Of a stretch of DNA of 15,354 nt, positions 14,474 through 15,354 are shown in pieces; the stretch's first letter is position 1; each line of letters opens with the position of its first letter. Source of the stretch: an uncultured Archangium sp. Its GTDB lineage: Bacteria > Myxococcota > Myxococcia > Myxococcales > Myxococcaceae. The stretch is taken from assembly GCA_946479335.1 (NCBI GenBank), contig CAMLFP010000098.1, positions 1 to 15,354 on the forward strand, in the 5' to 3' direction. Below the pieces are notes generated by a model that was not told where the DNA came from, searched no databases, and saw only the letters and a program-made list of their open reading frames with translations. A program made the position numbers and the translations under genes.

Positions 14474-14674
14474 AAAACGGTCAAAAACTTGCGGTTGATC
14501 AGCGCTGAAGCACCATGTCGCAGCCATGGTCAGCCAGAGCTTCACGTTCTTCTTCACGCCCGACGCCATCCGCGCGACCGATCGCAGCCAGCCCACGTTG
14601 TGGGTGCCCACCAGCTCGGTGTCCAGCACCAGCGGGCAGGGCATCTCGTGGGTGAAGCCGGTACGTTGAGCGGT
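14474..14674. other. Ambiguous 201-bp stretch with overlapping small ORFs on both strands
   Basis: No gene is assigned. After the flavoprotein stop an A-rich run (TGAAAAACGGTCAAAAACTT) leads to a 10-bp palindrome, TCAGCGCTGA (14499-14508). A plus-strand ORF from ATG 14526 to TGA 14669 would encode 47 residues starting MVSQSFTFFFTPDAIRATD and shows strong G/C bias at third positions. The antisense frame from ATG 14644 (MPCPLVLDTELVGTHNVGW) shares the same third positions and looks equally coding-like. Neither has a Shine-Dalgarno sequence. It may hold a small gene, a gene remnant, or only the leader of the HAD gene. Confidence 0.3.
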
Positions 14675-15331
14675 GTGCGGCTCGCGTTCTTCGATCTCGA
14701 CAAGACCATCCTCAGCATCAACTCCGGGAGCCTGTGGGTTCGCCGGGAGTTCGTGCTGGGGAACCTGAGCGGCCGAGACGCCTTGCGGGCCACGCGCTGG
14801 CTCGCGCAGTACACGCTGGGCCTCGCGTCGGCGGCGTCGATGGTCGAGGAAGCGGTGGCCACGCTGAAGGGCACGCGAGGCGATGCGCTGCGTGATCGCA
14901 CGCGCCGGTTCTACGAGAACGAGGTGCGCCATACGTACCGGCCGGGCGCGCTGGAGGCCATCGAGCGCCATCGCGCGGCGGGCGATCGCCTGGTGATGCT
15001 GACCTCGTCGACGCACTACCTCGCGGCGCTGGTGGCCGCGGAGCTGCGCTTCGACGCGGTGTGCGCCAACGAGCTAGAGCTCGACGCGGCGGGGTTGCAC
15101 ACCGGCGGCATCGTCGGCGGTGCGTGCTTCGGCGAGGGCAAGGTGACGCACGCGCAGCGCGTGGCGCAGAAGCTCGCGCTGCCGCTGGAAGCCGCGACCT
15201 TCTATACCGACTCATTCAGCGACCTCGCCATGCTGGAGCGCGTGGCCGAGCCGGTGGCGGTGAACCCCGACGTGCGCCTCAAGCGACACGCCCAGCGGCG
15301 CGGCTGGCCGGTGGCTGACTGGGGCGCCTGA
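14675..15331 (+). CDS. HAD-IB family phosphatase (SerB-like)
   Basis: 218 residues from GTG 14675, the last start codon before motif I; TTG 14666 is an alternative, and the long upstream extension of the frame is His/Arg-rich and not protein-like. Motif I is FFDLDKTILS (D7 nucleophile, D9); motif II is VMLTSST (S111); motif III is GEGKVTHAQ (K156); motif IV is YTDSFSDLAML (D179, D183). The ending VAVNPDVRLKRHAQRRGWPV is a hallmark of the phosphoserine-phosphatase-like HAD-IB subfamily. The cap between motifs I and II is helical, about 100 residues. Members dephosphorylate small metabolites or act on phospholipid intermediates; true phosphoserine phosphatase activity cannot be claimed. Cytoplasmic, no signal peptide. 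It is the last complete gene in the window, and its stop abuts an A8 tract. Confidence 0.88.
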   Translation: MRLAFFDLDKTILSINSGSLWVRREFVLGNLSGRDALRATRWLAQYTLGLASAASMVEEAVATLKGTRGDALRDRTRRFYENEVRHTYRPGALEAIERHRAAGDRLVMLTSSTHYLAALVAAELRFDAVCANELELDAAGLHTGGIVGGACFGEGKVTHAQRVAQKLALPLEAATFYTDSFSDLAMLERVAEPVAVNPDVRLKRHAQRRGWPVADWGA

Positions 15332-15354
15332 AAAAAAAGTCGGTCACAAGCCGG
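15331..15354 (-). terminator. Possible minus-strand terminator, cut by the window edge
   Basis: Eight A residues (15331-15338) right after the HAD stop read as T8 on the minus strand, preceded there by a GC-rich segment (CCGGCTTGTGACCGAC). Only a short 3-bp stem is visible, and any larger hairpin would extend beyond the window. This would suit a gene converging from the right. Weak call. Confidence 0.25.

Noticed and set aside
14489..14674. 62-codon N-terminal extension of the HAD-IB protein
   Set aside because: His/Arg/Gln-rich translation typical of an out-of-frame read. HAD-IB proteins begin right before the FFDLD motif, matching GTG 14675.
1..15354. Defence island, mobile element or CRISPR array
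   Set aside because: No transposase, integrase, nuclease, toxin-antitoxin pair, regular repeat array or tRNA-linked boundary was found. Codon use looks uniform across the window.

Overview
The window is GC-rich (roughly two thirds G+C by eye) with third codon positions almost always G or C. It encodes a eukaryote-like Ser/Thr kinase ending in a PEGA domain, paired surface lipoproteins with Cys-rich segments, and a pyruvate dehydrogenase operon. Together these suggest a Myxococcota (myxobacterium-like) chromosome; that placement is inference from gene style, not a database match. No tRNA, rRNA, insertion sequence, integrase, CRISPR array or phage gene was seen. The layout is compact chromosomal housekeeping and regulation.

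Left part (1-5145): on the minus strand, a 5'-nucleotidase-family metallophosphoesterase (394-2823) overlaps by one base the start of a partial lipoprotein gene that runs off the left edge. Divergent from it across 74 bp is a Nudix hydrolase (2898-3560). The Nudix 3' end overlaps by 17 bp the 3' end of the convergent membrane-anchored Ser/Thr kinase (3544-5145, minus).

Middle (5285-9304): upstream of the kinase on the same strand is an MFS transporter of the organophosphate:phosphate antiporter type (5285-6742). A 173-bp divergent region carrying TGTCAC repeats separates it from an unrecognised 536-residue protein with a central membrane hairpin (6916-8526) and a HAD-superfamily hydrolase (8567-9304).

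Right part (9387-15331): pdhA and pdhB (E1 alpha and beta, overlapping by 8 bp) and pdhC (E2) form the pyruvate dehydrogenase operon without an adjacent E3 gene. 42 bp later comes a retinol saturase/CrtISO-like flavoprotein whose ribosome binding site and start codon lie inside a 10-bp hairpin. A 201-bp ambiguous stretch follows, then a SerB-like HAD-IB phosphatase.

Functionally the window mixes central carbon metabolism (PDH), phosphate-ester and nucleotide handling (5'-nucleotidase, Nudix, two HADs, OPA transporter) and signalling (kinase). I see no convincing novel defence or mobile system. The points most worth checking are the hairpin at 12743-12766, the unidentified membrane protein, and the Cys-rich additions on the 5'-nucleotidase.
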